DNA of 54,507 bases from Planctomycetia bacterium (GCA_005808665.1 SYLG01000062.1:1-54507), one strand, 5' to 3'; positions 9,468-18,609 are shown, counted from the first letter of the stretch. Numbers and translations: made by a program. Notes: generated by a model from the sequence alone, not told the origin.

Positions 9468-10157
9468 CTACTGATGACCCCATCGTCCGAAGGGATTTCC
9501 CCAACGGGAACCGGAATTGGGGGGAATGTACCGGCCTTGGCCCACACCTTGCAAGGGTTGGCCCAAGTCATTGTAAGGCTTTTGACCACTCCCGGACCAA
9601 CGATGGATCCAGTATTGAGCCCCTGCACCCAAAAGTGTGGCGGCACCGACCAAAACAGGCAAAAGGTTATGATTGTCCGAAATCCATTGGAGGGAGTCGA
9701 CCTTTTTTCCCAAATCCAGCAGGCCCAAAAGACCAAATCCCAAGAGCCAAGCCCCCAGGAAACTACTGGCAAGGGCCATCCAAATGCGTTCCAAAAGCAG
9801 GGCAATGAGGCCACCCACCACAAAAAGTACAAACAATTCGGCAGGGCCAGGGGCGACCAAACCCGTAATCAGGGCAAGGGTTACACCCCCCGACAAAAAG
9901 GCAAAAAGCCGAAAGAGGGAAAGCGATAGAATTCCCCCGGCCAAACCCACCATAATGGCCCCTACCACCGGGTGGACCCCCCAGACTGGTCCCTGGCTAA
10001 GGCCAAGAAACCCTGCCGAAACCGTGGAGACCAGGACGATCCAGAATTTGTAAAGTTGAAATCCGAAAAGTAGTAACAGGGCAGAAATACCCACAACGAT
10101 CCAGAGGGCCCCCGGTGACAGCTGGCGCACTTCCTCCATGATGTCTGACGGAAACAT
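9468..10157 (-). CDS. Multi-pass membrane protein
   Basis: The 229-residue protein is almost entirely hydrophobic, with about six to seven transmembrane segments (for example ALWIVVGISALLLLFGF, FWIVLVSTVSAGFLG, VVGAIMVGLAGGILSL, ELFVLFVVGGLIALLL, LGAWLLGFGLLGLLDL) and a polar Gly/Pro/Gln-rich C-terminal tail of about 50 residues. The pattern resembles DUF4203/TMEM198-like proteins, but that is a guess. The ATG at 10157 gives a short amphipathic N-terminus (MFPSDIMEEVRQLSPG). It is the first gene of a compact minus-strand run with the 94-aa membrane protein and the 1175-aa protein. Confidence 0.72.
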   Translation of the reverse strand: MFPSDIMEEVRQLSPGALWIVVGISALLLLFGFQLYKFWIVLVSTVSAGFLGLSQGPVWGVHPVVGAIMVGLAGGILSLSLFRLFAFLSGGVTLALITGLVAPGPAELFVLFVVGGLIALLLERIWMALASSFLGAWLLGFGLLGLLDLGKKVDSLQWISDNHNLLPVLVGAATLLGAGAQYWIHRWSGSGQKPYNDLGQPLQGVGQGRYIPPNSGSRWGNPFGRWGHQ

Positions 10158-10277
10158 CGACGCTACCCCAAAGAAAGGGATCCCAAGATCCCAACGAACC
10201 TGGCCACCCCCCAAGAGGCTAGACCATCGCAAGGGGAGGAGTCAAGCATTTTGTTTCCACCAAGGGTTGCCATTCGT

Positions 10278-10598
10278 TCAAATAGCAATGGGTTCAAATC
10301 CTGCAAAGGGATGTTGGCACTCGGCCAACCCATTCAGGGGTAGATACTTGCATACGCCCTCAAACTCCAACCACAGGGCCTGGACCTTTTCATTGGCATG
10401 GGCCTTTGCGATGGCCTCGGCGGATTGCCATTCAAAAACCTCCACAATGGTTCCATCGGAAGCACGCATAACATAGGCAGGACGATCCGTTACCAGGTTT
10501 TCCCCACGCAAAACGGAGTGGTGCCTTGTTACCAAGGCCAACAGTTGTTCCTCCCTACCCGGTTTTGGGCCGTAAGCCACAATTACAAATTGTCCCAT
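10278..10598 (-). CDS. Small ABM-like (dimeric alpha/beta barrel) protein
   Basis: The 106-residue protein starts MGQFVIVAYGPKPGREEQLLALV and contains TDRPAYVMRASDGTIVEVFEW followed by an alpha-helical segment. This fits the antibiotic biosynthesis monooxygenase/dimeric alpha-beta barrel fold, a broad family of small oxygenases and heme- or quinone-interacting enzymes. The start at 10598 is supported by GGGAGAAACC just upstream; the longer open frame upstream has no coding character. It stands alone between two minus-strand clusters. The fold is moderately sure, the function is unknown. Confidence 0.75.
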   Translation of the reverse strand: MGQFVIVAYGPKPGREEQLLALVTRHHSVLRGENLVTDRPAYVMRASDGTIVEVFEWQSAEAIAKAHANEKVQALWLEFEGVCKYLPLNGLAECQHPFAGFEPIAI

Positions 10599-10945
10599 GG
10601 TTTCTCCCTTTCTCAAGTGCCTAAAGCCAAACCGTCCTGGTGTGAAAAGTGAGCAACCACAACCTGCTGGCCAATACGAAACAGCCACCATCAGTAGAGG
10701 GAAATGGCTATTGTCGAATACGCAAATAAAGGACAGCCTTCGCCCATGGCTCTTGGGTGGCCGCCATGAAACGGGGTAATGGAAAGGGCCTAACCACCCG
10801 GGCTTTTGATGGCCACCTCCAGGCACCTTGGAGGCAAGGGTGCAGCGTACCCGGCAAATTTCGTTTGAATCGTTACCTTGGCCATGCGAGCTTTATCCGG
10901 TATGGAAACCTCGACCGAGGCCCCGTAAGGATCACTGTAACTTTT
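10599..10945. other. Intergenic stretch, nothing recognised
   Basis: These 347 bases separate two minus-strand genes. Short frames are present on both strands, but none has a convincing ribosome-binding site or protein-like composition. I see no hairpin with a T-tract, no tRNA and no repeat shared with the rest of the window. Confidence 0.5.
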
Positions 10946-11323
10946 TCAGCAATCGTCTTTGAAATGCAGCTCCTGCGGCAAACCCAAGGGCAGATCTTTT
11001 TCATCTTTCCATAGGATTGCGACGGTTCCCGAGGCCTTTTCCGAGCCCTCGGTAAAGCGAACCATCTGATCCGGGGGCAACCCTTCCCCCTTGACCCAAA
11101 ATTTGAGACCAATGGCTACCTTTGACCCGGGTTCCCAGTTTCCCACTGGCCAAACCAAGGGAACCAGATCGTCCTCCGGACGGGGAAGCAGGCCGACTGC
11201 AACCCCCTCCCGAGGAGCAAACTCCATGAACACCGAAGCGCCCACCACCAATACCACCAACACCAAACCCAAAACCCGGTTTGGGGAGGGTTGTGTGGTG
11301 GACACAGCCGGAGGGGTTTCCAT
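10946..11323 (-). CDS. Small membrane-anchored protein downstream of DUF1559 gene
   Basis: The 125-residue product has a short Thr/Pro-rich N-terminus, one hydrophobic helix (residues about 17-34, VLGLVLVVLVVGASVFM) and a compact beta-rich domain of about 85 residues (KVAIGLKFWVKGEGLPP, GTVAILWKDEKDLPLG). I do not recognise the family. It starts 14 nt after the stop of the DUF1559 gene, so the two form a transcription unit. Small partner proteins next to DUF1559 genes are common in planctomycetes, which makes a role in the same pseudopilin-like apparatus plausible but unproven. Confidence 0.65.
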   Translation of the reverse strand: METPPAVSTTQPSPNRVLGLVLVVLVVGASVFMEFAPREGVAVGLLPRPEDDLVPLVWPVGNWEPGSKVAIGLKFWVKGEGLPPDQMVRFTEGSEKASGTVAILWKDEKDLPLGLPQELHFKDDC

Positions 11324-11337
11324 GGTGCGGTTATCCG

Positions 11338-12324
11338 TTAGGGGGCCTGCGGATCATCCGAAAGGTCCCCTTCGTTGGGACTTGCGATATAGTACCAGTT
11401 TTTGTCGGAGATTCCCGAGGTCAGACTGACCACGCTGCCATCACCCAAAAGGATGTTGATGGCGTTGGAGTTGTATCCCTGTTCGAGGTACGGGTGGCAG
11501 TTAGTGACGGGTGGACCAAATTGGGGCTTTTTGTGGCACCGAAATTCCCAAGGCTTGGTTCCGGTCCAATCCGTTGGGGCGGGAGCGGATTTGTTCACAA
11601 AAATCGACCGGGCCCAATAAGGCGAATTGTATTGCGAATCCGTCACGGTTGTTGGCGCCGCCAATTGGGCCGGTTGACGAGCCCATTGGTGGGTCATGGC
11701 GTTTGGAACCTGCCATCCATAGCCCCAAAGCAGTGCCCCCGATGCAGGAGTGCCCGTGGGGCGTTGACACACGGCATAGTGTTCACTCACCATCATCGTC
11801 TTGGAAAGTCCATCGGTCATGCTCCCGGTAAGGGACATGCCCATGTCACCAAAGACGAGCCAATTGGCCGCATAGCTGGTTAGGCCCCAGGTCGTTCCCG
11901 TGGTCGCCCAAGCGGGAACAGGAGTGCTCCCGAAGGTATTGTAACTGGCACCGGTAAGTTCAAAGGTTCCTGCTCCAAGGGTAATATCAGAAGGTGCCTG
12001 GAGCGATTTGACTACCGCACCTTTGGCAAGGTCAGGGCCTTGTTTGAAAAGCGAATCCTGCTCCAGGTGGGGCAACAGGCTATACCAGATGGATCCCGCC
12101 GATTGGGAGGCATACTTCCCAAACATGGGGGGGGCTTTGCCAAAAGTGTCGTTGGCACCGTGAATGGCCAAACCGATCTGTTTGAGGTTGTTCTTGCTTT
12201 GGAGGCCATAGGCGGCTTGCCGGACCTTTTGTACTGCCGGCAAAAGCAGGCCGATCAAAACGGCTATGATCGCAATCACCACTAAAAGCTCGATCAGCGT
12301 AAAACCTTTACTCGCTCTTTTCAT
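11338..12324 (-). CDS. DUF1559 prepilin-like protein 1
   Basis: The 328-residue protein begins [16 protein letters not shown], a type IV prepilin N-terminal methylation signal with cleavage expected after the glycine before FTLIELL, then a hydrophobic stretch to about residue 30. The C-terminus carries the family's DG box ([15 protein letters not shown]). DUF1559 proteins occur in large numbers in planctomycetes and are assumed to be exported through a type II/IV pilus-like machinery. The ATG at 12324 follows GGGAG at 12333-12337. An extended -10 promoter lies just upstream, and a small membrane-protein gene follows by 14 nt. Confidence 0.92.
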   Translation of the reverse strand: MKRASKGFTLIELLVVIAIIAVLIGLLLPAVQKVRQAAYGLQSKNNLKQIGLAIHGANDTFGKAPPMFGKYASQSAGSIWYSLLPHLEQDSLFKQGPDLAKGAVVKSLQAPSDITLGAGTFELTGASYNTFGSTPVPAWATTGTTWGLTSYAANWLVFGDMGMSLTGSMTDGLSKTMMVSEHYAVCQRPTGTPASGALLWGYGWQVPNAMTHQWARQPAQLAAPTTVTDSQYNSPYWARSIFVNKSAPAPTDWTGTKPWEFRCHKKPQFGPPVTNCHPYLEQGYNSNAINILLGDGSVVSLTSGISDKNWYYIASPNEGDLSDDPQAP

Positions 12325-12351
12325 GAATAAACTCCCAAATCTCTGAATAAT

Positions 12352-12360
12352 ATTATAGCA
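12352..12360 (-). promoter_or_regulatory. Extended -10 promoter for DUF1559 gene 1
   Basis: On the minus strand the sequence TGCTATAAT forms a perfect -10 hexamer with an upstream TG extension. It lies 28 nt before the ATG at 12324, leaving a leader of about 20 nt that contains the GGGAG ribosome-binding site. No good -35 hexamer is visible, as is usual for extended -10 promoters. Confidence 0.5.
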
Positions 12361-12613
12361 AATCAAACTCGGGACGGGGTACAGGGGACAAGTTGTTGGA
12401 TATTTGGTGCGGCGGCGGATGGCAACCAGGCGAAAGGCCAAGGTGGTTTCCGATGGGATTCGAATCGGGCACGCCGTTTCTTAGCGCGAAAACAATCAGG
12501 AAAAACCGGGGATGTCTTTGCCGGGAACCAGTAGCCAGGCGGTGAACTGTTTCATTGACCCGGCCCTTTCCCAAAGGGTCCGCCCATGCAAGCGGACCGG
12601 TCCCCATGAAAAT

Positions 12614-14131
12614 CTAGCGAAACCTGTTGGCAACGCAAGCCAGAACCTCAAGTTTCGCCCTTGCAACCTCCAAAGAGGATACGGGGTTGTCCGCAAAAGT
12701 GGCAAAACCGCAATCGGGATGAAGGGCGACCACCCGGTCGGCTCCGAAGAGGTCAAAAGCCTCTTCAACCCTTTTCATGATAGCCGATTCGGATTCGATT
12801 TCCATTGTTTTGGGGTTAACCAACCCCAGGCCCAGTTTCGTCTGCTTGGGCAAATCCCGGAGAACTTTCATTTCGCCCGCCCTTGGAGTCGAAAATTCCA
12901 GGAGCAGCATTCCGACTGGAACTTTGGAAAACAGCTCCACCAAGGGTTCATAATCGCCGGATAAAGCTACGGATTCATCGCGGGACCAGTTTCCGCGACA
13001 AACATGAATCGCCAATCGTTCCCTTGGAAATCCAGCAAGGGTTTGAACCAGAATCGACCGGGCAAACTCCAGTTCCTCCTCCTTGGGAAGCCTTCCCGAA
13101 AGGGCCCCGCACATGAAACTTCGGCGTTTTTTCGGTTGGGCAAGGACCACTTCCGTGAGGACGGGTTCATCAATCTGGACCAAGGTAGCCCCGTGGGCCA
13201 GCAAATCCTCTATTTCAGCCCTTAATAGGCGGATTACATCCGCCGCCAGGGCTTCCCGCTCCTTGTATACCTTTTCCGAAAGGCATTCAAGGAAAAGGGT
13301 CCGGGTAAGCAAATAGGGGCCGGGTAAGGCAACCTTTATGGGCCTGTCGGTCACGGTACGCAAAAAGGCCAATTCCTGTAATGCCAAAGGCCGATTCCTC
13401 ACCAAGGGACCCAAAAGGGCCGGGTGATGCACCTTTTCCGCAGGCACATCAAGCTGGGATAGTTCCGCCTTGAACTTGTCCGGATCGTCCACATAGGGCA
13501 GGAGATCGCTTACCGGAATAAGCCGACAACAGGAAAGCCTTCCCCCCACAAAACCCGAGTAAGTATCGCGGCGTTGTTCCCCGTCACTTAAAACATCCAC
13601 TCCCGCACGGTCCTGGGAAGATACCACCAGGCGCACCGCATCATCCGCGGCATTCTCAAATTCTTCTTCGGTGATCCGTCCTTCGAGTTTTTCATGAAGC
13701 ATGCGCAAAAGCCAGGCGGGCCTAGGCATGGAACCGATGCCAAATACCGCCAATTTGGGCAATTCGGGAACCCACTGATCCCGGCGAGGGAGAGGCACAA
13801 ACCTGTCCCCGACCGGGTTGACTACCCCGGGCAGTTTTTGGCGTTTGGGAGCGACCTTTCCTTCAAGGAACACCTGCCGTTCGGCAAGGGTTCCCTTTAC
13901 AACGAGGAAATGGTGGACCGTTTCCAAAGAGGTTACCTCGGTACGATACTCCAAAAGGTCATTTCCCGTGAGCCGACTCCACGAAGGAAGGTCCTCCGCA
14001 ACCGATTTTTCCGTGCTTCTAAGGTGAAGCAGCTGCCCCCGTTCCAAAGGTCCAAGCTGCTGCCGGATGAGGATGAGCAGACCATTGCCACAGTCAAGGT
14101 CACCCCCGTCAAAGGATGCGTCGGGAATCAT
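12614..14131 (-). CDS. TusA-like / MetE-like fusion protein
   Basis: The 505-residue protein combines two domains. Residues about 1-75 resemble the TusA/SirA sulfur-carrier fold (GGDLDCGNGLLILIR, then RGQLLHLRSTE and LTGNDLLE), with the usual Cys-Pro replaced by Cys-Gly. Residues about 120-505 resemble the C-terminal catalytic barrel of cobalamin-independent methionine synthase and related methyltransferases (FGIGSMPRP near the start, VLSDGEQRRDTYSGF, VQIDEPVL). Likely zinc ligands are the His and Cys in IHVCRGNW, the Glu in LLEFST and the Cys in HPDCGFA. The full MetE N-terminal domain is absent, so a stand-alone MetE-like enzyme using a different methyl or thiol donor is likely. The ATG at 14131 is used; an upstream TTG at 14176 is possible. 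Confidence 0.82.
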   Translation of the reverse strand: MIPDASFDGGDLDCGNGLLILIRQQLGPLERGQLLHLRSTEKSVAEDLPSWSRLTGNDLLEYRTEVTSLETVHHFLVVKGTLAERQVFLEGKVAPKRQKLPGVVNPVGDRFVPLPRRDQWVPELPKLAVFGIGSMPRPAWLLRMLHEKLEGRITEEEFENAADDAVRLVVSSQDRAGVDVLSDGEQRRDTYSGFVGGRLSCCRLIPVSDLLPYVDDPDKFKAELSQLDVPAEKVHHPALLGPLVRNRPLALQELAFLRTVTDRPIKVALPGPYLLTRTLFLECLSEKVYKEREALAADVIRLLRAEIEDLLAHGATLVQIDEPVLTEVVLAQPKKRRSFMCGALSGRLPKEEELEFARSILVQTLAGFPRERLAIHVCRGNWSRDESVALSGDYEPLVELFSKVPVGMLLLEFSTPRAGEMKVLRDLPKQTKLGLGLVNPKTMEIESESAIMKRVEEAFDLFGADRVVALHPDCGFATFADNPVSSLEVARAKLEVLACVANRFR

Positions 14132-14379
14132 GGAAAGTGACCTGTCGCCCTCCGAAAAAACGCCGGAGTTTTCCAACTATTCTAGTCGTCCCGGAAAAAC
14201 CCTTCAAGTACCTTGAATTGGAGTCGATTTATGGTTTTTGATGTGGAAATATTTCTAGGTATTCTGGGGAACCATTTCGGAAAGCTGGCAAAAAATGGCG
14301 GCAAAATGCCCGTAGGCGAATCCCTATTGGTTGGTTTTCCGCTTGTCATTGAGTTCTGGCCAGACCCTCTTTTTTCAGG

Positions 14380-14922
14380 TTAACCCAAGTTACGCAGTTG
14401 GAGTGATTTTTTACGATTTTTTGGCCTTTTTTGGGACCCTGATTGTAGTTTTTCCCGGGAATTTGTAGTATGTCGAGTTCAAAACGGCCCGTAGTCCCGA
14501 CCAAGTTACTTGATATTGTCCGCTACTTGTGCGAATGTAACAAAGGAGTTTGGAACTATTCGCAGGTACTCTTGAGGACATTGGTACTCCCGATCTTTGC
14601 AGGCTGATTTGATTTTTACCGGGAAAACCCTGGGTTTTATGGGTCAATTTGCGTAACCTGGGTTATTGAATTTCCCTCTAGGGAGGGGTGGCAGGCGAAG
14701 CCTGACGGGGTCGTGCCTTAAAGAACACAACATTTGGAAGGAGGGGTGGTCCACTTTACGAACCACCCCGCCCTGACGGGCACCCCTCCAAGGAGGGGAA
14801 TAAGGAGGGGAATAATGGCTAATTCCCAGGGCGGATTTGTAGTCCCGTCGTTTGCAGCCTGATTTAACTTTTTCCCGGGATAAACACGGTTTTCATGGTC
14901 CCAACTGCGTAACTTGGGTTAA
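14380..14922. mobile_element. TIR element copy 1 (composite, TTAA duplications)
   Basis: The element spans 14384-14918. It starts CCCAAGTTACGCAG and ends in the inverted form CTGCGTAACTTGGG, with TTAA directly repeated at 14380-14383 and 14919-14922. An internal copy of the right end (GCGTAACCTGGGTTA at about 14651-14665) shows that a ~281-bp unit is followed by a hairpin-rich repeat (GGAGGGGTGGCAGGCG... ...CACCCCTCC, about 14680-14800) and a second right end. There is no open reading frame of note, so this is a non-autonomous, MITE-like element. The 4-bp YTAR duplications fit mobilisation by an IS5-type transposase. It is the inverted counterpart of the copy at 19.4 kb. Confidence 0.8.
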
Positions 14923-15457
14923 AGTCGGATTTTCAGGGTTCTATGGCATGATCAAATCAGGAGGGCATGACCACCTTCCCAATCCCATTTCGGTTTGGGA
15001 TGGTTTTTCAGGGACGACTAACAACGGGCATGGTATTGCGTTTGTTTTTATTGGATAAACTGAGGCGCAAAATATCCTCGAATGCCGCCCTTTGAGGCTT
15101 ACTTTTCGGGTTCCTAACGGTCGTGGCCGTTTATATTCCAATCCGGTTGGGAAGCCCCTTGGTGGCTTGGCTTTGGTATGCCCCGATTGGCACCACCGCA
15201 ACCGTGGGCATTACCCTTGGCTTGAATTCCCTGTTTGCAAAGGGCCTGTTTGCAAAGGGGTCAGGTTCAATATTCTGAACGATTCAAATTACTTCAACCG
15301 CAAGGTGGTAGAAAAGAAGGCCCCCTTCGCCTGGGAATCGTGCCAAAAATAAATGGCCTATGATTTAGGTCATGAATGGTCCTTGCCCAAAACGAGGAAG
15401 ACTAAAAAAGGGTAAATTTGGGTTTGGCGAACAATCTAATGGGACCCCTTTTTATTC
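14923..15457. other. Intergenic stretch downstream of element copy 1
   Basis: These 535 bases hold no gene I can support. The longest plus-strand frame (about 15092-15352, 86 codons) has no recognisable domain and no good ribosome-binding site. A 17-base motif at 15004-15020 (TTTTTCAGGGACGACTA) recurs in three other intergenic regions of the window. The octamer TTTGCAAAGGGG is doubled near 15235-15260. The stretch may be decayed mobile DNA. Confidence 0.45.
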
Positions 15458-16354
15458 TCAGGGAACCTCAACAAGTTCCCCTCCGGCTCGGGAGGCAAGG
15501 CTTTGCATGATTGGGGCGGCGGAATAATTCAGAAATTTGGCCGAGCCGTCCGCAAAAAGAAAATGAGCCCCATCGGAATGCACACTCCAGAAATGAAATG
15601 CACTGCATTGATTGGATAGTTTACCGCGTTCAAATTGAAATGGGCCGGATGGACAGGACTCGCAAAAAGAAGCCTTTGGACCATGGAGTTCATTGACCCC
15701 AAGCAAGTAATCCATTGATCCAAATCCATCTTGGCCTTCGCCGGAATACCACCAACCAAACCACATATCCGCACTTGGAGGCCGCTCCCCCACCATTAGG
15801 GTATTTGAGGAACCATCGCCAATATCGACCATTCGGATTTGAGAATCATAAAACAAAACGCCATCATTTGTTTTGTGGTTCCTGCCGGAAACCCCATGAT
15901 AGCTTGTAAGGGCAACCGAGACGCCGCGGTTTCTTGGTTTTTGCACACTATTCACTCGGGAATCCCCCGGACAGCCATACAGTTTTAGGGGAGTGCTTAT
16001 CCCTAAATGGGGAAGTTGGTAGGGAACCGCTGGGCGCGCATCGTACGCCTCCAAAGTCCTTTTCCAAAGGGCTTCCTGTTCAATAAAAGGCAGAAGTCTC
16101 CCCATCCAACTTATACCCCTCAAAGGCACACCCTCCTCCAAAGGGGTCCGGCCCATGGGAAACCGACCAAATTGGCCATGATGGACTTGCAGGGCCAGAC
16201 CCATTTGTTTCATATTGTTCAAACAGCCAAGGCGATCCGCGGCTCCACGGATTTTCTGAACCGCCGAAAGAATGAGGCCGAAAAGTACCCCGACAATGGC
16301 AATGACCACCAATAGTTCGATAAGAGTGAATCCGGTTCGAATCCTTTTGTTCAC
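15458..16354 (-). CDS. DUF1559 prepilin-like protein 2
   Basis: The 298-residue protein starts with GTG as [17 protein letters not shown], a type IV prepilin signal, followed by a hydrophobic helix. It has the conserved NNMKQMGLALQ segment, VDIGDGSSNTLMVGERPP, and the C-terminal DG box (FLFADGSAKFLNYSA). The GTG at 16354 is chosen because GGGAG lies at 16363-16367 and the prepilin N-terminus is then of normal length. It is the last gene of a four-gene minus-strand operon. It is paralogous to the protein at 52.4 kb, and both sit directly downstream of related membrane-anchored exported proteins. Confidence 0.92.
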   Translation of the reverse strand: MNKRIRTGFTLIELLVVIAIVGVLFGLILSAVQKIRGAADRLGCLNNMKQMGLALQVHHGQFGRFPMGRTPLEEGVPLRGISWMGRLLPFIEQEALWKRTLEAYDARPAVPYQLPHLGISTPLKLYGCPGDSRVNSVQKPRNRGVSVALTSYHGVSGRNHKTNDGVLFYDSQIRMVDIGDGSSNTLMVGERPPSADMWFGWWYSGEGQDGFGSMDYLLGVNELHGPKASFCESCPSGPFQFERGKLSNQCSAFHFWSVHSDGAHFLFADGSAKFLNYSAAPIMQSLASRAGGELVEVP

Positions 16355-16426
16355 AAAAAAACACTCCCATTGAACCAACAACAGGATCCGCAAGGGGCAT
16401 CCCTGCAGGGGATACCCCAAACAGGA

Positions 16427-17458
16427 TTACCCGGACCCCCGCCTTTTCATAAACACAAATATCCCGCCAAAAAATAAAGCCGAAACAATTCCCCAAGCAT
16501 AAAGAGGAACACTCCACCCGCCCGGTTCCGAAGGTTCGGCATAACCAAAGTCGGATAATTGAAATTCATTCAAAGGAATATCATCGTAAGAATATTTAAT
16601 ATTTGTTTTAGATAACGCATTTTGATCTACGCCTTCTTGTTTTGTTATCTTCCAAATTGTTTCTAATTCAATATTGACAGGCAAGTCATTATCGAATGAT
16701 ATTTTTTTGATAGCAGTGAAAAAGTGCTTGACATTATCGATGTTACAAGTCTGTTTCATTCTTACAGGAATAAAACCGTTTGTTTTGTCCAGTTCCAATT
16801 CGGTCTGAATCGTTCCATTAACCTTATCGGCTGGTGCCTTGTGGGAAAGGGTGAAAAACTGTCGGCTATCGGTTTCGGTGACCTTCAGGATAACACAATC
16901 GGGGTGGGTCTCTTTATCGGTAATTGAAAAATAGGTTTGAAACAACCCCGGAATAGTTCCATAACCGCTTGTTTTCTGCTGGGAGGGCCTACGATAAGAG
17001 ACGGAAAAACCGACATCCTTTGTGTCCAGATCGGAGGCGGAAGAATGCGCCAATCCGGTGATAAACCAGGGCTTTCCTATTTTTTTCGCGATTTCAAAAC
17101 AATACTTGTCGTTAATGATGATTCCATAGCTACTTGGGGCGTTGGTTGAATTTTTCCCAATTCTTTCACTTGTATAGAAATAACAATCTAATTCTTTATT
17201 TGTTTTTATTGTATTTAAAATACTCCAAACAGGTTCATCACCACTCTCTATTAAATTAAAATATTCTTTTTTTTCTTGCCTTTTTAAAAACTTGGCAGAT
17301 GCGAATTTTTCCTGTTTTTGTTTCACCGCCGCGATGGCCACATCCCATTTTTGCCGGTTAATTTTTTCATCCGACCCTTGCAAGGGCACCATTTGCAAGG
17401 ACACCAAAAGTAAAATGCCAACCATGCCAATCCCTCCCAACCGGCAAACCCTGGCCAT
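16427..17458 (-). CDS. Exported protein with C-terminal membrane anchor
   Basis: The 343-residue protein has an N-terminal signal segment (GGIGMVGILLLVSLQMVPLQG), a polar, beta-rich body of about 270 residues, and a C-terminal block of acidic FGYAEPSEPGG, a hydrophobic helix (YAWGIVSALFFGGIFVF) and a basic tail (MKRRGSG). That tripartite C-terminus looks like a membrane anchor or sorting signal. The gene is AT-rich compared with its neighbours. The ATG at 17458 lies 5 nt after the previous stop; an ATG at 17500 overlapping the previous gene is an alternative. A paralogue lies at 51.4 kb, also followed by a DUF1559 gene. Function unknown. Confidence 0.75.
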   Translation of the reverse strand: MARVCRLGGIGMVGILLLVSLQMVPLQGSDEKINRQKWDVAIAAVKQKQEKFASAKFLKRQEKKEYFNLIESGDEPVWSILNTIKTNKELDCYFYTSERIGKNSTNAPSSYGIIINDKYCFEIAKKIGKPWFITGLAHSSASDLDTKDVGFSVSYRRPSQQKTSGYGTIPGLFQTYFSITDKETHPDCVILKVTETDSRQFFTLSHKAPADKVNGTIQTELELDKTNGFIPVRMKQTCNIDNVKHFFTAIKKISFDNDLPVNIELETIWKITKQEGVDQNALSKTNIKYSYDDIPLNEFQLSDFGYAEPSEPGGWSVPLYAWGIVSALFFGGIFVFMKRRGSG

Positions 17459-17462
17459 TCCC

Positions 17463-17759
17463 CTAGTTGCACTTACAAGCGCAAACGATAATGATCTCAT
17501 CATCCCTGTTGATTGACTTCGTTCCCTTGATGCAGGCAAAAACTAAATCCGGGTCCGGAGCGGTGTCCACACACCGACCCGTGCAACTACAAAAATTGGG
17601 ATGATCCGGTCCGACATTGTTATTCTGCTGCGGGTAGCACTCGTTGAGGATCACATCTGCCATTACATGGATCGCCCCAAAAACGGGATGCGTCGCAAAC
17701 ACAAAAAACAGGCTTGCGAAAAAGAGCCCGCCGAAAGCATGGCATACGAATTTCGCCAT
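17463..17759 (-). CDS. Small exported cysteine-rich peptide
   Basis: The 98-residue product has a signal peptide (MAKFVCHAFGGLFFASLFFVFATHPVFG) and a mature part of about 65 residues with eight cysteines, clustered as NECYP, FCSCTGRC, FACIKG and VCACKC at the very end. This spacing suggests a disulfide-bonded or metal-binding exported peptide. The ATG at 17759 has a GAGGAG site, and its upstream gene ends 2 nt before it, so translational coupling is likely. It lies directly after a MauE-DUF1573 gene, whose relatives act in cysteine maturation of partner proteins. No family recognised. Confidence 0.75.
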   Translation of the reverse strand: MAKFVCHAFGGLFFASLFFVFATHPVFGAIHVMADVILNECYPQQNNNVGPDHPNFCSCTGRCVDTAPDPDLVFACIKGTKSINRDDEIIIVCACKCN

Positions 17760-17760
17760 T

Positions 17761-18609
17761 TCAAAACTCCTCATTAAGGGTTGTGATTGAACCAAAAAAA
17801 TACCCAACGATCGGGCTAAAGCCAGGGGATTCACAATAGAGGGTATACTGCTGCAGGAACGCTCCAGGGGATCCTTTGAACTTCGTATGTATTTCTATCT
17901 CTTTTTGATCTCCAGGGTTTAATTCAATAGGAAAATCCTCCATCGGAAAAACACAGCCGCAGGATGCGCTAACCCCGATTACCCTGGCGATTTTTAACGA
18001 ATTATTCGATATTTTTACCCGAAAGGTATTCCCCTCATTCAGGCTTCCCCCGCCAATTGCCGTGTATTGGGGATGAATGGAAATGGGCCTACCCCGTAAG
18101 GTCAAAATTGTAGATTCGAAGCCCCTTTGAAGGTAGATCATTTGTCCAATAACAAAGGTAACAAACAATAAAAATCCAATTACTACAGGTTTTTTTGTGA
18201 TTTCGATAACTTGTGTTGTTTTTGAAGTATTTTGGTTTGCAAACATTTTGACTTTAACCATCAAAAACAATGTTGCGGAAAAATCAAAAATCATGGTTGC
18301 CCATGGACTGACCTTTATTCTGCCAAAGCAGCCACAGGAACTTTCGCCATTAAAGGCAAAAAACAAACTGACAAAGCCAAAAACCAGGAACAGGGCAGTG
18401 GATGCCCTTTCTACAAAAAACAATTGGTATCGGATTACAAGCAAAAAACCAAACACCAACTCGATTGCCGCTATAAAATATTTTAAATTTGGATTACTGT
18501 AAAATAGGTAAATGTCGGATGGGGCACTGTCAGAAATTTTTGACAACGCAGAAAACAGCAAGACCAAACCCACAAATTGGGAACCAAGCCGAGCAATTCG
18601 ATAGGTCAT
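17761..18609 (-). CDS. MauE-like membrane domain fused to DUF1573
   Basis: The 282-residue protein has four predicted membrane helices in the first ~125 residues, with the MauE/DoxX-like signature SSCGCFGRIKVSPW, then another helix (VVIGFLLFVTFVIGQMIYL). A C-terminal DUF1573 domain follows, with SASCGCVFPMEDFP and a FRVKISNNS beta-sandwich motif. MauE-type proteins assist disulfide formation or maturation of methylamine dehydrogenase; the fusion to DUF1573 is widespread in planctomycetes and Bacteroidetes. The ATG at 18609 has GGAGGTG 7 nt upstream and a near-consensus promoter at 18632-18660. It heads the operon and probably acts on the Cys-rich peptide encoded next. Confidence 0.85.
   Translation of the reverse strand: MTYRIARLGSQFVGLVLLFSALSKISDSAPSDIYLFYSNPNLKYFIAAIELVFGFLLVIRYQLFFVERASTALFLVFGFVSLFFAFNGESSCGCFGRIKVSPWATMIFDFSATLFLMVKVKMFANQNTSKTTQVIEITKKPVVIGFLLFVTFVIGQMIYLQRGFESTILTLRGRPISIHPQYTAIGGGSLNEGNTFRVKISNNSLKIARVIGVSASCGCVFPMEDFPIELNPGDQKEIEIHTKFKGSPGAFLQQYTLYCESPGFSPIVGYFFGSITTLNEEF

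Noticed and set aside
12400-12490. tRNA-like sequence with GATTCGAATC on the minus strand
   Set aside because: It resembles a T-loop, but the flanking bases do not pair into a five-base T stem and no acceptor or anticodon arms fit.
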